Below, piece after piece: positions 1-9,273 of a DNA stretch of 64,000 nucleotides (positions are counted from its first letter, which is position 1; each line of letters begins with the position of its first letter). Origin of the DNA: an uncultured Flavobacteriaceae bacterium (GTDB taxonomy: Bacteria; Bacteroidota; Bacteroidia; Flavobacteriales; Flavobacteriaceae). The stretch covers positions 62,001 to 126,000 of the forward strand of contig CANKYF010000010.1 in the NCBI GenBank assembly GCA_947487895.1, read 5' to 3'. Made by a program: the position numbers and the translations under genes. The notes below the pieces were generated by a model. That model ran no database searches, had not been told where the DNA came from, and worked only from the letters and a program-made list of their open reading frames with translations.

Positions 1-500
1 TTTGCTAACTCTTTAAAACCCATTTCTACCAATCCGTTAGGTCTCTGAGGCCAAGGATACACTGTATGCCACATTAACGCTCCTGAAAAAGACGCATGAG
101 ATTTTAACCCTAATCTTCTACTAGCTGTTCCACATTTTTTCACAAAGCCTATAGCCCATTCTGTTCTTGCTTTTGGGTTTCCTCTAACTTCTTCTGGTGC
201 AAAACCATCAAACATGGTATCATAAGCTGGATTTACGGCTACCAATTGCCCTTGTAAATGAGTGGACAATTCAGTAATCTCTAATCCATAAGATTGCACT
301 TTTCCTTTTAACTCATCACAATAGGTTTGACTTTCAGCTGCTTTTTCAATATCAATTAAGCTAGATTCCCAAGTTGGAATTTGTATGCCTTTATACCCTA
401 AATCTGCTGCCCATTTACAGATACCATCTAAGGTATTAAATGGTGCTTCACTCCCTGCAAACTGCGCTAAAAAAACCGCTGGTCCTTTAATTGTTTTCAT
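1..500 (-). CDS. Sugar phosphate isomerase/epimerase family protein (partial, C-terminus off the left edge)
   Basis: This is an open reading frame of about 166 codons with an ATG at 498-500; it runs off the left edge, so the C-terminal half is missing. The visible N-terminus starts MKTIKGPAVFLAQF and continues with GYKGIQIPTW and ITELSTHLQGQL, the pattern of the first strands of an AP-endonuclease-2-like TIM barrel (xylose isomerase-like). It has no signal peptide, so it should act in the cytoplasm. It lies 14 bp beyond the stop of the Gfo/Idh/MocA oxidoreductase upstream, as the downstream gene of the same minus-strand operon. In this setting it would isomerise, epimerise or cleave an oxidised sugar. 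Family assignment is fairly safe; substrate is unknown. Confidence 0.75.
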   Translation of the reverse strand, partial: MKTIKGPAVFLAQFAGSEAPFNTLDGICKWAADLGYKGIQIPTWESSLIDIEKAAESQTYCDELKGKVQSYGLEITELSTHLQGQLVAVNPAYDTMFDGFAPEEVRGNPKARTEWAIGFVKKCGTASRRLGLKSHASFSGALMWHTVYPWPQRPNGLVEMGFKELA

Positions 501-514
501 CTGTTAATTTAATT

Positions 515-1648
515 TTATAAATCTAACCAAACATTACCTTTCTTGTGAGACTCCACACATTTTTCAATGAATTTCATCCCTCTAACGCCATCGTTTATAT
601 TAGGATATTCTCCAGCATCATGATCTAGACCTTTAATGGCTTTTGCTACACCATAATATATATTCCCCATAGAATCAAAAATCCCTTCTGGGTGCCCAGG
701 AGGTAATTTTGTACCATCTAAAGACACCGTTCCGTTATAAGCATGTCCTGGTTTTAACAGCTGGACAGGTTTATCATCGGTTAAGTGATATAAATAGTTT
801 GGATTTTCCTGTTTCCAATTAAAGCCTCCTTTGGTACCATAAACTTTCACTGCAAGACCATTTTCCTCTCCTGTAGCTATTTGGCTTGCTCTGATAACAC
901 CTTTTACATATTCCGAAAAACGAATTAAAACAGTACCGTCTACATCCAGTTGATTGTCGGCATATCTGGTGTTCAAATCTGCAAGCACTGTTTGAACCTC
1001 CATACCCGTAAGGTATTCGGCCATATTGAAAGCATGCGTTCCAATATCTCCAATACAGCTACTGATACCGGCTTTTTCAGGATCCAATCTCCAAATAGTT
1101 TTCCTAAGCTCTTTATCTTGAAGTACAGGATTTATCCAACCTTGGTAATACTGAATATCAACTTTTTGAACTTCACCTATTACACCAGACTGAATCATTT
1201 CACGCATTTGACGCACCATTGGATACCCTGTATAGGTATAAGTTACAGCAAAAACTGTTTTAGATTTTTCTAAAGCTGTTTCTAATATAAATGCTTCATC
1301 TAAAGTAGTTGTTAATGGCTTTTCGCAAATGACATGAAATCCATTGTCAATGAGTTTTTTTGCCATTGGAAAGTGCAAGAAGTTTGGTGTTAAAACAGAA
1401 ACTACCTGTATTCTTTCATCTTCCGGAAGTTGAGTTTCTTCTTCAACAAAAGTGTCAAAATCTTTATATATTCTATCTGTTCTTATCCCTAATTTCTCAG
1501 CGAAACCAATATTTTCTTCAAAATCTGGATTAAATACACCTCCAACAATTTCGTATTGATCGTGCATTGCAGAAGCTACTCTATGTAACACTCCTATAAG
1601 GGAATCTCCCCCTCCTCCTAAAACACCTAATTTTATTTTTTGTGCCAT
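515..1648 (-). CDS. Gfo/Idh/MocA family NAD(P)-dependent oxidoreductase
   Basis: A 377-residue protein with no signal peptide. The N-terminal Rossmann fold carries GVLGGGGDSLIG (residues 8-19). The EKP motif at 109-111, typical of the family and in contact with the nicotinamide, is followed by the C-terminal alpha/beta domain with GDIGTHAFNM around 200-209, which holds the likely catalytic Asp201 and His205. Length is normal for the family. It sits between a sugar isomerase and an MFS permease on the same strand. Such enzymes oxidise or reduce sugar hydroxyl/keto groups, often at C3. Here the natural role is reduction of a keto-sugar in the cytoplasm, or oxidation of an imported sugar. The cofactor preference and exact substrate cannot be read from the sequence. 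Confidence 0.88.
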   Translation of the reverse strand: MAQKIKLGVLGGGGDSLIGVLHRVASAMHDQYEIVGGVFNPDFEENIGFAEKLGIRTDRIYKDFDTFVEEETQLPEDERIQVVSVLTPNFLHFPMAKKLIDNGFHVICEKPLTTTLDEAFILETALEKSKTVFAVTYTYTGYPMVRQMREMIQSGVIGEVQKVDIQYYQGWINPVLQDKELRKTIWRLDPEKAGISSCIGDIGTHAFNMAEYLTGMEVQTVLADLNTRYADNQLDVDGTVLIRFSEYVKGVIRASQIATGEENGLAVKVYGTKGGFNWKQENPNYLYHLTDDKPVQLLKPGHAYNGTVSLDGTKLPPGHPEGIFDSMGNIYYGVAKAIKGLDHDAGEYPNINDGVRGMKFIEKCVESHKKGNVWLDL

Positions 1649-1705
1649 TTAATAATAATTATAATCTAAATATGTTTCTACTTACTGTAATGTAATCTTG
1701 TTTTT

Positions 1706-2914
1706 TTAAACTCTTTTCGCTTCTAGTTTTTTACGTTGGGTGTATAATATTCCAAAAAGCACCACTAATACCATTGGAAAAATAGCAATGTTACTTAAGG
1801 TTTCCTGACCCGCCATTAACTCTGCTTGTTCTACAGAAGCACCAGCCTCTATAGCTGTTGTTTTCGCACTGTCTAACCAAGAGCCTATTACTGGTTGCCA
1901 AATACTTGTTGCAAACATACCTGCTCCACCAATTAATGACATCCCTAACGCACCCGTTTTTGGGATGTACTCACTAACAAAACCAATCATTGTTGGCCAG
2001 AAATAACAAACCCCTATAGCAAATAAAATAGCTGAAACATATACCATACTACCAGTTGCAGTACTCATCATATATATTGCTATTGCTGATATTATAGCAG
2101 AGCCTAATAATACTCCTGGAGGATTTAATTTATGAATTACTGGTCCCGCAAAATAACGCCCTACAGCCATTAAACCTGTTACCATTGCTAATATTAACAT
2201 GGGGCTTGCTCCTGTATTTCCTAAAATTTTCTCAACCCATTGCTGAGTACCTAGCTCGGTAGTTGCTGTTAACGTCATACAAATCACCATAAAAATGAAA
2301 AGGGGTGATAATAAACTCTTAATATTCATTTTAGTATCTGAAACTGTACTTTCGTTTTTCGGGAATGTTTGTCCAAAGAACAAAAACCCATATAACAATG
2401 TTGGAATTAGCATGAGTCCAATTTGCATTTGCCACCCCATATTAAAATCTGTCATAAATTTAGATGCCAAAGCACCAATTACGATACCTCCTGGAAACCA
2501 TACATGAAATTTATTCAGCATAGTTGTTTTATTATCTGTGTACATACCTGCAATTAATGGATTACAAGCGGCTTCTACAGAACCATTAGCAAACCCAATA
2601 AAAAATGTTGAAATAAGCAAGGTCCAGAATCCACCAGCAAAAATGGTTAACAATAACCCTAATAAATGTGATACAAATGCTACTAACATTAGTTTACGAG
2701 GGCCTACAGAATTATAAACAAGTCCTCCAAAAATAGTTGCTATAGGAAATCCTAAAAACGCCATACTATTTACCCATCCTAACTGGGTATCAGATAATTG
2801 AAAATCTGTTCCTAATTGCCCCAAGATCCCAGCACGTATTGCAAACGTCATTGCTGTTACTACTAGCGAAATACATGACGCTAAAAACAATCTGTTCTTA
2901 TTAATATTCTCCAT
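1706..2914 (-). CDS. MFS sugar permease (FucP-like)
   Basis: A 402-residue protein with about 12 hydrophobic segments, so an inner-membrane major facilitator. The conserved cytoplasmic loop after the second helix reads GGLVYNSVGPRKLML, and EAACNPLIAGMY followed by LNKFHVWFPGG resembles the FucP/sugar-H+ symporter group. It is preceded by the exported isomerase gene (24 bp gap) and followed by the Gfo/Idh/MocA gene. The context suggests uptake of a monosaccharide or keto-sugar released in the periplasm by the divergent GMC/DUF1080 genes. The family is clear; the substrate is inferred from neighbours only. Confidence 0.85.
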   Translation of the reverse strand: MENINKNRLFLASCISLVVTAMTFAIRAGILGQLGTDFQLSDTQLGWVNSMAFLGFPIATIFGGLVYNSVGPRKLMLVAFVSHLLGLLLTIFAGGFWTLLISTFFIGFANGSVEAACNPLIAGMYTDNKTTMLNKFHVWFPGGIVIGALASKFMTDFNMGWQMQIGLMLIPTLLYGFLFFGQTFPKNESTVSDTKMNIKSLLSPLFIFMVICMTLTATTELGTQQWVEKILGNTGASPMLILAMVTGLMAVGRYFAGPVIHKLNPPGVLLGSAIISAIAIYMMSTATGSMVYVSAILFAIGVCYFWPTMIGFVSEYIPKTGALGMSLIGGAGMFATSIWQPVIGSWLDSAKTTAIEAGASVEQAELMAGQETLSNIAIFPMVLVVLFGILYTQRKKLEAKRV

Positions 2915-2938
2915 AAAATTTTAGTTAGTTAATTATAA

Positions 2939-3916
2939 TTATGATAATTCTTTGCCAACTTTAATTAGCAAATCTCTAGTTAGTTCTATTCCTTTGTCTT
3001 CAGAAACATTTTTTCCTTCATATTCAATGCCCACAAAACCAGTATAACCTGTTTCCTTAACCATTTTCATAACTTTAAGATAGTCTATTGTTGTTTCATT
3101 TCCTTCAGCATCAAAATCATATGATTTAGCACTCACTGCTTTGGCAAAAGGCAACAATTCTTGCATACCTTTATACCTGTCGTAAGCATCAAAACATGGT
3201 CTTACACCATTTTCATCTTTTTCTCCTTTATTTATACAGAAATTACCAAAATCAGGCAGTGTTCCGCAGTTTTCATTTTTTACTTCAGAAAACACCTTAT
3301 GCATCCATTCCCCATTAGAAGAGAATCCTCCATGATTTTCAACCAAAACATTAATATTAGACCCTTTGGCAAATTCTGATAATTGAGTTAAAGAATCTAT
3401 AGCAGTCTTAATACCTTCATCAAAGTTTGTAGCACCAGCCAAATTAACTCTAATAGCATGACATCCTAAAAAATGAGCTGCTTCAACCCATTTGTAATGG
3501 TTTTCAATAGCTAGTTTTCGATTCGCTTCATCTGGTATTGCTAAACCACCTTCTCCATCAACCATTATCAGTACATTTTTCTGTCCTTCGTTATTAGCTC
3601 TCAACTTCATTTCTTTTAAATACGCCATATCTTTGGCTTTATCTTTAAAAAAGCCATTAACATATTCCACTCCTTCGCAACCAAAACTTCTTGCTTTTGC
3701 TGCAAAATCTAAGCTATCTAATTCACCTGCGAATAATGCATTATGAAGCGACCACTGCGCTAACGAAATTTTAAATTCCCATGGCACATTCTTCTCTTTA
3801 GAAGACATTTGTGTATCATTACTTTTCTTTTCCGCGTTTTTACAGGAAGCCAAACCAAGAAAAGATAAAGCAAGTCCAGATTGACTTGCCTTGTATATAA
3901 AATCTCGTCTTTTCAT
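2939..3916 (-). CDS. Exported sugar phosphate isomerase/epimerase-like TIM-barrel protein (Tat/lipoprotein signal)
   Basis: A 325-residue protein. The N-terminus has MKRRDF, a twin-arginine start, then a hydrophobic stretch ending in LGLASCKN, a lipobox-like cysteine at about residue 25, so it is probably exported by Tat and anchored as a lipoprotein. The rest is a xylose-isomerase-like TIM barrel: SLAQWSLH, GCEGVEYV, LVENHGG (metal ligand Glu), LPDFGNF (ligand Asp) and GIEYEG (ligand Glu) are in the expected order. A periplasmic TIM-barrel enzyme of this family next to GMC dehydrogenases suggests that it acts on keto-sugars outside the cytoplasm, for example by isomerisation or by eliminating a glycosidic bond. 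The exact reaction is inference. Confidence 0.82.
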   Translation of the reverse strand: MKRRDFIYKASQSGLALSFLGLASCKNAEKKSNDTQMSSKEKNVPWEFKISLAQWSLHNALFAGELDSLDFAAKARSFGCEGVEYVNGFFKDKAKDMAYLKEMKLRANNEGQKNVLIMVDGEGGLAIPDEANRKLAIENHYKWVEAAHFLGCHAIRVNLAGATNFDEGIKTAIDSLTQLSEFAKGSNINVLVENHGGFSSNGEWMHKVFSEVKNENCGTLPDFGNFCINKGEKDENGVRPCFDAYDRYKGMQELLPFAKAVSAKSYDFDAEGNETTIDYLKVMKMVKETGYTGFVGIEYEGKNVSEDKGIELTRDLLIKVGKELS

Positions 3917-4021
3917 ACCTAAATTTAGTTAGTTGTTGTTTTGGTATTATGTGAAAATACACAAATAAAACATCTTGATTGTTTATTTTTATTCAGTGAA
4001 AGAATTTAAACAAATTTAGAC

Positions 4022-5065
4022 CTAAATTCCAGGGTAAGCAACTAAAGAATTATTTACATTTTGTGATTTTCTATATTCATTTGGCGAACATTTTTCATGC
4101 TTCTTAAACACTGTTGAAAAATATTGACTAGTAGTAAAACCACACATATAAGCTACTTCACTAACCGTTAATTTATCGTCTTCCAAAAGAATTTTTTTAG
4201 ACATTTCCAACCTACGCATCGTTAAATAACGCATTGGCGTTAAATTAGTTAATTGCTTACAATGATGCGTGAAACGTGTTAAACCAACACCCGCAGATTG
4301 AGACATTTGCTCTATCGTCCAGTTCTCAGCTAAATTTTTATCTAATTCGTTTAAAAAATACTTTACACTTCTAGAACTATCAGTTAACGACTCATTGAGC
4401 TCTATTTTTTCAGAATCTAATAAATCTAAAATTAAAATCAATAAATAATTAATTAACAATCTAATTTTAGATGCATTGCTCCCTTTAACATCTGTATTTA
4501 TTGCAACATTAATCCTCTTAAAACAATCTCTAACGTGTTGATCTGTCTTTAAAATAGACTTTTCATTATGCCTTAGCATTTTAGTAAGTCTAGATAAATC
4601 TGTTTCCGTAAGTGTAATCCACTCTGGCCATACCCATTCTTGGTGAGGTCTGCGAACACCTAGATCAATGATAACCCAGTAAAACTTCCCCATCCCAATA
4701 TTAGGATTACCAACTTTATGAGCTTCCCAAGGACGTGTTATTGTTAAATGATTTGGTGTTAAGAGCACTTCTTTATCATCCTGTGCATAAGGCATGGTAC
4801 CAGACTCTAAAAAATGAAACTCTATACCTTCGTTTCTATGCCAGTCCAATCCCCAATCTTGCGGTTCATTTGCATCCCAGTAACCAATACTATTCAACCC
4901 TAAAGTATTCCCATCTAATCTTTCTCCAGGATAGGTATGCCTTGCTAAGGCTTTAAACTTAAGTTTTTTACGCTCATAAGCATCAATTAGAGGCACACAA
5001 GTATCTGCATGATACACAACACCATCAGCCTCATAAGGTTCTATCTTTTGTATGTTTATTTTCAC
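4022..5065 (-). CDS. AraC family transcriptional regulator
   Basis: A 347-residue protein. The N-terminal 150 residues look like a cupin-type sensor (YHADTCVPLIDAYERKKL, then HFLESGTMPYA). The C-terminal 100 residues hold the two helix-turn-helix motifs of AraC/XylS proteins: WTIEQMSQSAGVGLTRFTHH and LTVSEVAYMCGFTTSQYFS, ending in FKKHEKCSPNEYRKS. It lies between the minus-strand sugar genes (105 bp before the exported isomerase) and is divergent from the GMC operon. The 138-bp intergenic region carries paired inverted TTAGC/GCTAA half-sites. It is the likely local regulator that senses a sugar or keto-sugar and controls both arms. Confidence 0.9.
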   Translation of the reverse strand: MKINIQKIEPYEADGVVYHADTCVPLIDAYERKKLKFKALARHTYPGERLDGNTLGLNSIGYWDANEPQDWGLDWHRNEGIEFHFLESGTMPYAQDDKEVLLTPNHLTITRPWEAHKVGNPNIGMGKFYWVIIDLGVRRPHQEWVWPEWITLTETDLSRLTKMLRHNEKSILKTDQHVRDCFKRINVAINTDVKGSNASKIRLLINYLLILILDLLDSEKIELNESLTDSSRSVKYFLNELDKNLAENWTIEQMSQSAGVGLTRFTHHCKQLTNLTPMRYLTMRRLEMSKKILLEDDKLTVSEVAYMCGFTTSQYFSTVFKKHEKCSPNEYRKSQNVNNSLVAYPGI

Positions 5066-5084
5066 TGAAAAATTTTAAACATCA

Positions 5085-5153
5085 TTAGCGTGCAAAATAG
5101 CTAATTTTCCACTTAATATAAAAATAATTGCTATTTTCAACATAATTAGCAAT
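5085..5153. promoter_or_regulatory. Candidate operator: two inverted repeats between AraC gene and GMC operon
   Basis: TTAGC at 5085-5089 faces GCTAA at 5100-5104 (10-base spacer). ATTGCTA at 5127-5133 faces TAGCAAT at 5147-5153 (13-base spacer). All four half-sites contain the same core, TTAGC or its complement, and lie in the only divergent gap of the cluster. They are candidate binding sites for the AraC-type protein. No footprint data exist here, and A+T-rich DNA makes short repeats common. Confidence 0.4.
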
Positions 5154-5203
5154 AACTTATATGTTTTTTTCAACTTTCTAAACTTATAAAACAACTAATT
5201 TAA

Positions 5204-6928
5204 ATGAATAATAATTCTGCTGTAGAACAACCTGAGCAATACGATGCTATTGTAATAGGTACAGGAATAAGTGGCGGTTGGGCAGCCAAAGAACTTTGTG
5301 AAAATGGACTAAAAACTTTAGTACTAGAACGAGGTAGAATGGTAAAACATATTGAAGACTACCCTACTATGTATACAGATCCATGGGATTTAGAACATAG
5401 AGGCAAGCAACATCCGGATGAACTAAAAAATCAATATAAACAAAGTAAACTATGGGGAGGAGGTATTACTCGCCCCACTACAAAACATTGGTTTGTTGAT
5501 GACGTAAAACACCCTTACAATGAGACTAAAGACTATTTATGGATACGTGGTTATCATGTTGGCGGCAGATCTATTATGTGGGGAAAACAATCTTATAGAT
5601 TAAGCGATCTAGATTTTGAAGCTAATAAAAAAGATGGACATGGTATTGATTGGCCAGTACGCTACAAAGATATTTCTCCTTGGTACGATAAGGTTGAAGA
5701 ATACATTGGCGTATCTGGAGAAAACTTAGGACTACCCCATTTACCTGACGGAAAACTAGAACCTCCAATGGAGCTTAATTGTGTTGAGCAAGACTTAAAA
5801 GAACGTATTAATGATAATTTTGAAGACGGTAGACTCTTAACTATTGGTCGTGCAGCACATATTACCGGAGACAAAACCCATGAAGGCAGAAGCAAATGCC
5901 AATTTAGAAATAGATGTATGAGAGGATGCCCATTTGGAGGCTACTTTAGTAGCAATTCATGTACGCTTCCTGCAGCAGAACGCACTGGAAATATGACTTT
6001 GAGACCGCACTCAATAGCTTATGAAATTGTATATGATGACACTCTTAAAAAAGCAACTGGCGTAAAAATTATTGATGCCGAAACTAAAGAAAAACTATTT
6101 TTTAAAGCTAATATTATTTTTTGTTGCGCATCTGCTATAGCGTCTTCGGCTATTTTAATGCAATCTAAATCAGAACGTTTCCCAAACGGACTTGGTAACG
6201 ATTCAGGTGAGCTAGGTCATAACTTAATGGATCATCATTATGCTGTTGGTGCAAGTGCTGAAGTTGATGGTTTCAATGATAAATATTATAAAGGTAGACG
6301 TCCTAACGGATTTTATATCCCCAGATTTAGAAATTTAGGCGATAAAAAAACGAAAAAAGACTTTGTTCGTGGATACGGTTATCAAGGGGGTGCAAGCAGA
6401 ACTAATTGGCAACATGCTGTTTCAGAATTATCGTTTGGAAAAGAATTAAAAGACAAAATATTAAAACCAGGACCATGGGAGATAGGAATGTCTGGTTTTG
6501 GAGAATGCTTGCCTTATCATGAAAATAAAATTTCTTTAAACTATGAAAAGCCAGATCAATGGGGGTTACCTACAATAGATTTTGATGCTGAAGTAAAAGA
6601 AAATGAAATAAAAATGCGTATTGATATGAGAGACCAAGCAGTTGCCATGTTAAAAGCTGCTGGTTATAAAAATGTTAAGGGTCATCTTGGTAAAGCAATA
6701 CCGGGTGCATGTATTCATGAAATGGGAACAGCACGCATGGGCCACGATCCAAAAACTTCTGTTTTAAATAAGCACAATCAAATTCACGCTTGTAAAAACG
6801 TGTACGTTACCGACGGTGCATTTATGACCTCTTCTGCTTGCCAAAATCCTTCCTTAACTTATATGGCATTTACAGCTCGTGCTGCAAATCATGCGGCAAA
6901 AGAATTTAAAAAAAATAAAAATAGCTAG
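5204..6928 (+). CDS. GMC family FAD-dependent oxidoreductase (sugar/glycoside dehydrogenase large subunit)
   Basis: A 574-residue flavoprotein. FAD-binding motif GTGISGG lies at residues 19-25, followed by LVLERG. The GMC C-terminal domain carries HEMGTARMG (His505) and CQNPSLTYMA (Asn548), the catalytic His/Asn pair. A cysteine motif, C232-x5-C238-x3-C242-P, lies where bacterial FAD-glucose dehydrogenases bind a 3Fe-4S cluster; whether this one does is unproven. It has no signal peptide of its own. The next gene, 3 bp away, encodes a Tat-signal small subunit, and co-export by that partner is the known scheme for gluconate 2-dehydrogenase-type complexes. It probably oxidises a sugar or glycoside hydroxyl in the periplasm and passes electrons to cytochrome c. 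Confidence 0.9.
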   Translation: MNNNSAVEQPEQYDAIVIGTGISGGWAAKELCENGLKTLVLERGRMVKHIEDYPTMYTDPWDLEHRGKQHPDELKNQYKQSKLWGGGITRPTTKHWFVDDVKHPYNETKDYLWIRGYHVGGRSIMWGKQSYRLSDLDFEANKKDGHGIDWPVRYKDISPWYDKVEEYIGVSGENLGLPHLPDGKLEPPMELNCVEQDLKERINDNFEDGRLLTIGRAAHITGDKTHEGRSKCQFRNRCMRGCPFGGYFSSNSCTLPAAERTGNMTLRPHSIAYEIVYDDTLKKATGVKIIDAETKEKLFFKANIIFCCASAIASSAILMQSKSERFPNGLGNDSGELGHNLMDHHYAVGASAEVDGFNDKYYKGRRPNGFYIPRFRNLGDKKTKKDFVRGYGYQGGASRTNWQHAVSELSFGKELKDKILKPGPWEIGMSGFGECLPYHENKISLNYEKPDQWGLPTIDFDAEVKENEIKMRIDMRDQAVAMLKAAGYKNVKGHLGKAIPGACIHEMGTARMGHDPKTSVLNKHNQIHACKNVYVTDGAFMTSSACQNPSLTYMAFTARAANHAAKEFKKNKNS

Positions 6929-6931
6929 ATT

Positions 6932-7558
6932 ATGAATAGAAGAACCGCATTAAAAAATTTAACAGCTGGTATTGGATATTCTATTGCAACTCCAGCAATA
7001 TTAAATATTCTGTCATCTTGCAGTAATAATAGTGATACTTGGACGCCTTTATTTCTTTCTGAAGATGAAAAGCTCATGGTAACCCATCTAGCTGATCTAA
7101 TTTTACCAAAAACTGAACTCCCTGGGGCTCTTGACGTTAATATCACCCAATTTATTGATCTAATGTATCATGACATTGAAACAAAAGAACACCAAGATAT
7201 TTTTAAAAAAGGAGCAGATATTTTCTCTAAAAAATCTATACAAAGCTTAAATAAACCCATATCTGACATTACAAAAGACGACTTTAGCCTACTTTTAGAT
7301 ACATATTTGAATCTTTCTAATACAGATTCTAATATCATTTTAAAAGAATTAAACAAAGACATAAAGAACATTCCTGAAACTAAAATAGACACTTATTACA
7401 TTTACAAATTCCTATTATCTGTGAGGCATTACACCATTTTCGGCTATTGTACCTCTGAAGAAATAGGAGAAAATGTTTTAGCCTATGACCCAATTCCAGG
7501 AGTTCAATTAGGCTGTATTTCTGTTGAAGACACAGGAGGAAAAGCTTGGTCTTTATAA
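6932..7558 (+). CDS. Gluconate 2-dehydrogenase subunit 3 family protein (Tat-exported)
   Basis: A 208-residue protein beginning MNRRTALKNLTAGIGY, a twin-arginine signal, and reaching a lipobox-like LSSCSNN near residue 30, so it is probably exported folded together with the GMC subunit and lipid-anchored. The body has DLILPKTELPGALDVNITQFID, and near the end GYCTSEEIGENVLAYDPIPG and a C-terminal GGKAWSL, hallmarks of the small subunit of gluconate dehydrogenase-like complexes. It begins 3 bp after the GMC gene and ends 17 bp before the second GMC gene. It is the natural export and stability partner of the first GMC protein. Confidence 0.87.
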   Translation: MNRRTALKNLTAGIGYSIATPAILNILSSCSNNSDTWTPLFLSEDEKLMVTHLADLILPKTELPGALDVNITQFIDLMYHDIETKEHQDIFKKGADIFSKKSIQSLNKPISDITKDDFSLLLDTYLNLSNTDSNIILKELNKDIKNIPETKIDTYYIYKFLLSVRHYTIFGYCTSEEIGENVLAYDPIPGVQLGCISVEDTGGKAWSL

Positions 7559-7575
7559 AATAAGTAAAACTATAT

Positions 7576-9273
7576 ATGGAAGGTATTGATGAAAAATACG
7601 ATGCTATTGTTATTGGCACAGGAATTACTGGAGGCTGGGCAGCTAAAGAATTATGCGAAGGCGGATTAAAAACCTTAGTTCTAGAACGTGGTAGAATGGT
7701 AAAACATATTGAAGACTACCCTACTATGTATTCAGATCCATGGGATCATGAACTAAAAAACAATCTCTCTTCCGAAGAAAAAATAAAATATGCCAAACAA
7801 GCTAGAACCGGTTACGCTGTTAAAAACGATACCAAACATTGGTTTGTTAATGATATTGACCATCCATATAATGAAAAGAAACAATTTAACTGGATACGTG
7901 GCTACCATGTTGGTGGCCGTTCTATTACCTGGGGAAAACAAACTTACAGGTGGAGTGATTTAGATTTCACAGCCAACCAAAGAGATGGACACGGTGTTGA
8001 TTGGCCTATTAGATACAAAGATATAGAACCTTGGTATAGTTATGTTGAAAAGCACATTGGTGTTAGCGGAGAACCTCTTGGTTTACCTCAGTTACCAGAC
8101 AGTGTTTTTGAGCCTGCTATGGAATTAAATTGTGTTGAAGAGCACTTAAAGGAAAGTATGTCTAAAGAATTTGGGCGTGTTTTAACCGTAGGAAGAGCAG
8201 CTCATATTACAGGCACTAAAACTAGAGAAGGAAGAAGCCAATGCCAAAATAGAAATAGATGTATGAGAGGCTGTCCCTTTGGCGGCTACTTTAGCAGTAA
8301 TGCATCAACATTGCCAGCGGCTGAGCGCACTGGGAATATGACGTTAAGACCTCATTCAATAGCCTACGAAATTATTTACGATGCCGATAAAAAGAAAGCA
8401 ACTGGTGTAAAAATTATTGATGCAGAAACAAAAGAGAAAATTGAATTTAAGGCAGACATTATATTCTGCTGTGCTTCTGCAATGGCATCAGCATCTATAT
8501 TAATGCAATCTAAATCTGATCGTTTTCCAGATGGATTAGGAAATGATTCAGGCGAGTTAGGACATAACATTATGGATCATCACCTAGGTGCAGGCGCCTC
8601 TGGTAAATTTGATGGTTACAAAGATAAATACTATTACGGGAGAAGGCCTAATGGGGTATATATTCCAAGGTTTGTTAATCTAGGAGACAAAGCTAGTCAA
8701 AATAAAAACTTTTTAAGAGGTTATGGATACCAAGGAAGAGCTTCTAGAGGTGATTACACAGAATCTTTAGAAGAATTAGCTTATGGTGTTGAGTTTAAAG
8801 AAAAAATATTAGAACCTGGCGGTTGGCGTATGAGTATTGGCGGTTTTGGAGAATGCCTACCGCATCATGATAACAAAATGACTCTTAATTATAACAAACT
8901 TGATCAATGGGGACTTCCTACAATAACTTTTGATGCCGAATGGAAAGAAAACGAATATGCTATGAGAAAAGATATGGTTGCTCAGGCTGTAGCCATGTTT
9001 GAAAAAGCAGGATTTAAAGATATACAAGAAAGAGATTATGCTCGTGCCCCTGGTATTGGTATCCATGAAATGGGAACAGCAAGAATGGGAAGAGACTCAA
9101 AAACATCTGTTTTAAACAAATACAATCAAATTCATGCTGTACCAAATGTTTATGTTACAGATGGCGCTTGTATGACGTCTTCAGCTTGTCAAAATCCATC
9201 ATTAACTTATATGGCGTTAACCGCCAGAGCTGCAAATCACGCGGTTAAACTATTTAAAGCTCAAAAATCATGA
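7576..9273 (+). CDS. GMC family FAD-dependent oxidoreductase, second copy
   Basis: A 565-residue paralogue of the GMC protein just upstream, clearly homologous along its whole length (shared KTLVLERGRMVKHIEDYPTM, RGYHVGGRSI, RCMRGCPFGGYFSSN). FAD motif GTGITGG is at residues 14-20. The catalytic pair is expected at His497 (HEMGTARMG) and Asn540 (CQNPSLTYMA). The cysteine motif C223-x5-C229-x3-C233-P is kept. The region after the FAD fold (residues 60-90) differs most from copy one, which may alter substrate choice. The next gene overlaps by 4 bp (ATGA) and supplies its Tat small subunit. The tandem arrangement points to duplication of a two-gene unit. Confidence 0.9.
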   Translation: MEGIDEKYDAIVIGTGITGGWAAKELCEGGLKTLVLERGRMVKHIEDYPTMYSDPWDHELKNNLSSEEKIKYAKQARTGYAVKNDTKHWFVNDIDHPYNEKKQFNWIRGYHVGGRSITWGKQTYRWSDLDFTANQRDGHGVDWPIRYKDIEPWYSYVEKHIGVSGEPLGLPQLPDSVFEPAMELNCVEEHLKESMSKEFGRVLTVGRAAHITGTKTREGRSQCQNRNRCMRGCPFGGYFSSNASTLPAAERTGNMTLRPHSIAYEIIYDADKKKATGVKIIDAETKEKIEFKADIIFCCASAMASASILMQSKSDRFPDGLGNDSGELGHNIMDHHLGAGASGKFDGYKDKYYYGRRPNGVYIPRFVNLGDKASQNKNFLRGYGYQGRASRGDYTESLEELAYGVEFKEKILEPGGWRMSIGGFGECLPHHDNKMTLNYNKLDQWGLPTITFDAEWKENEYAMRKDMVAQAVAMFEKAGFKDIQERDYARAPGIGIHEMGTARMGRDSKTSVLNKYNQIHAVPNVYVTDGACMTSSACQNPSLTYMALTARAANHAVKLFKAQKS

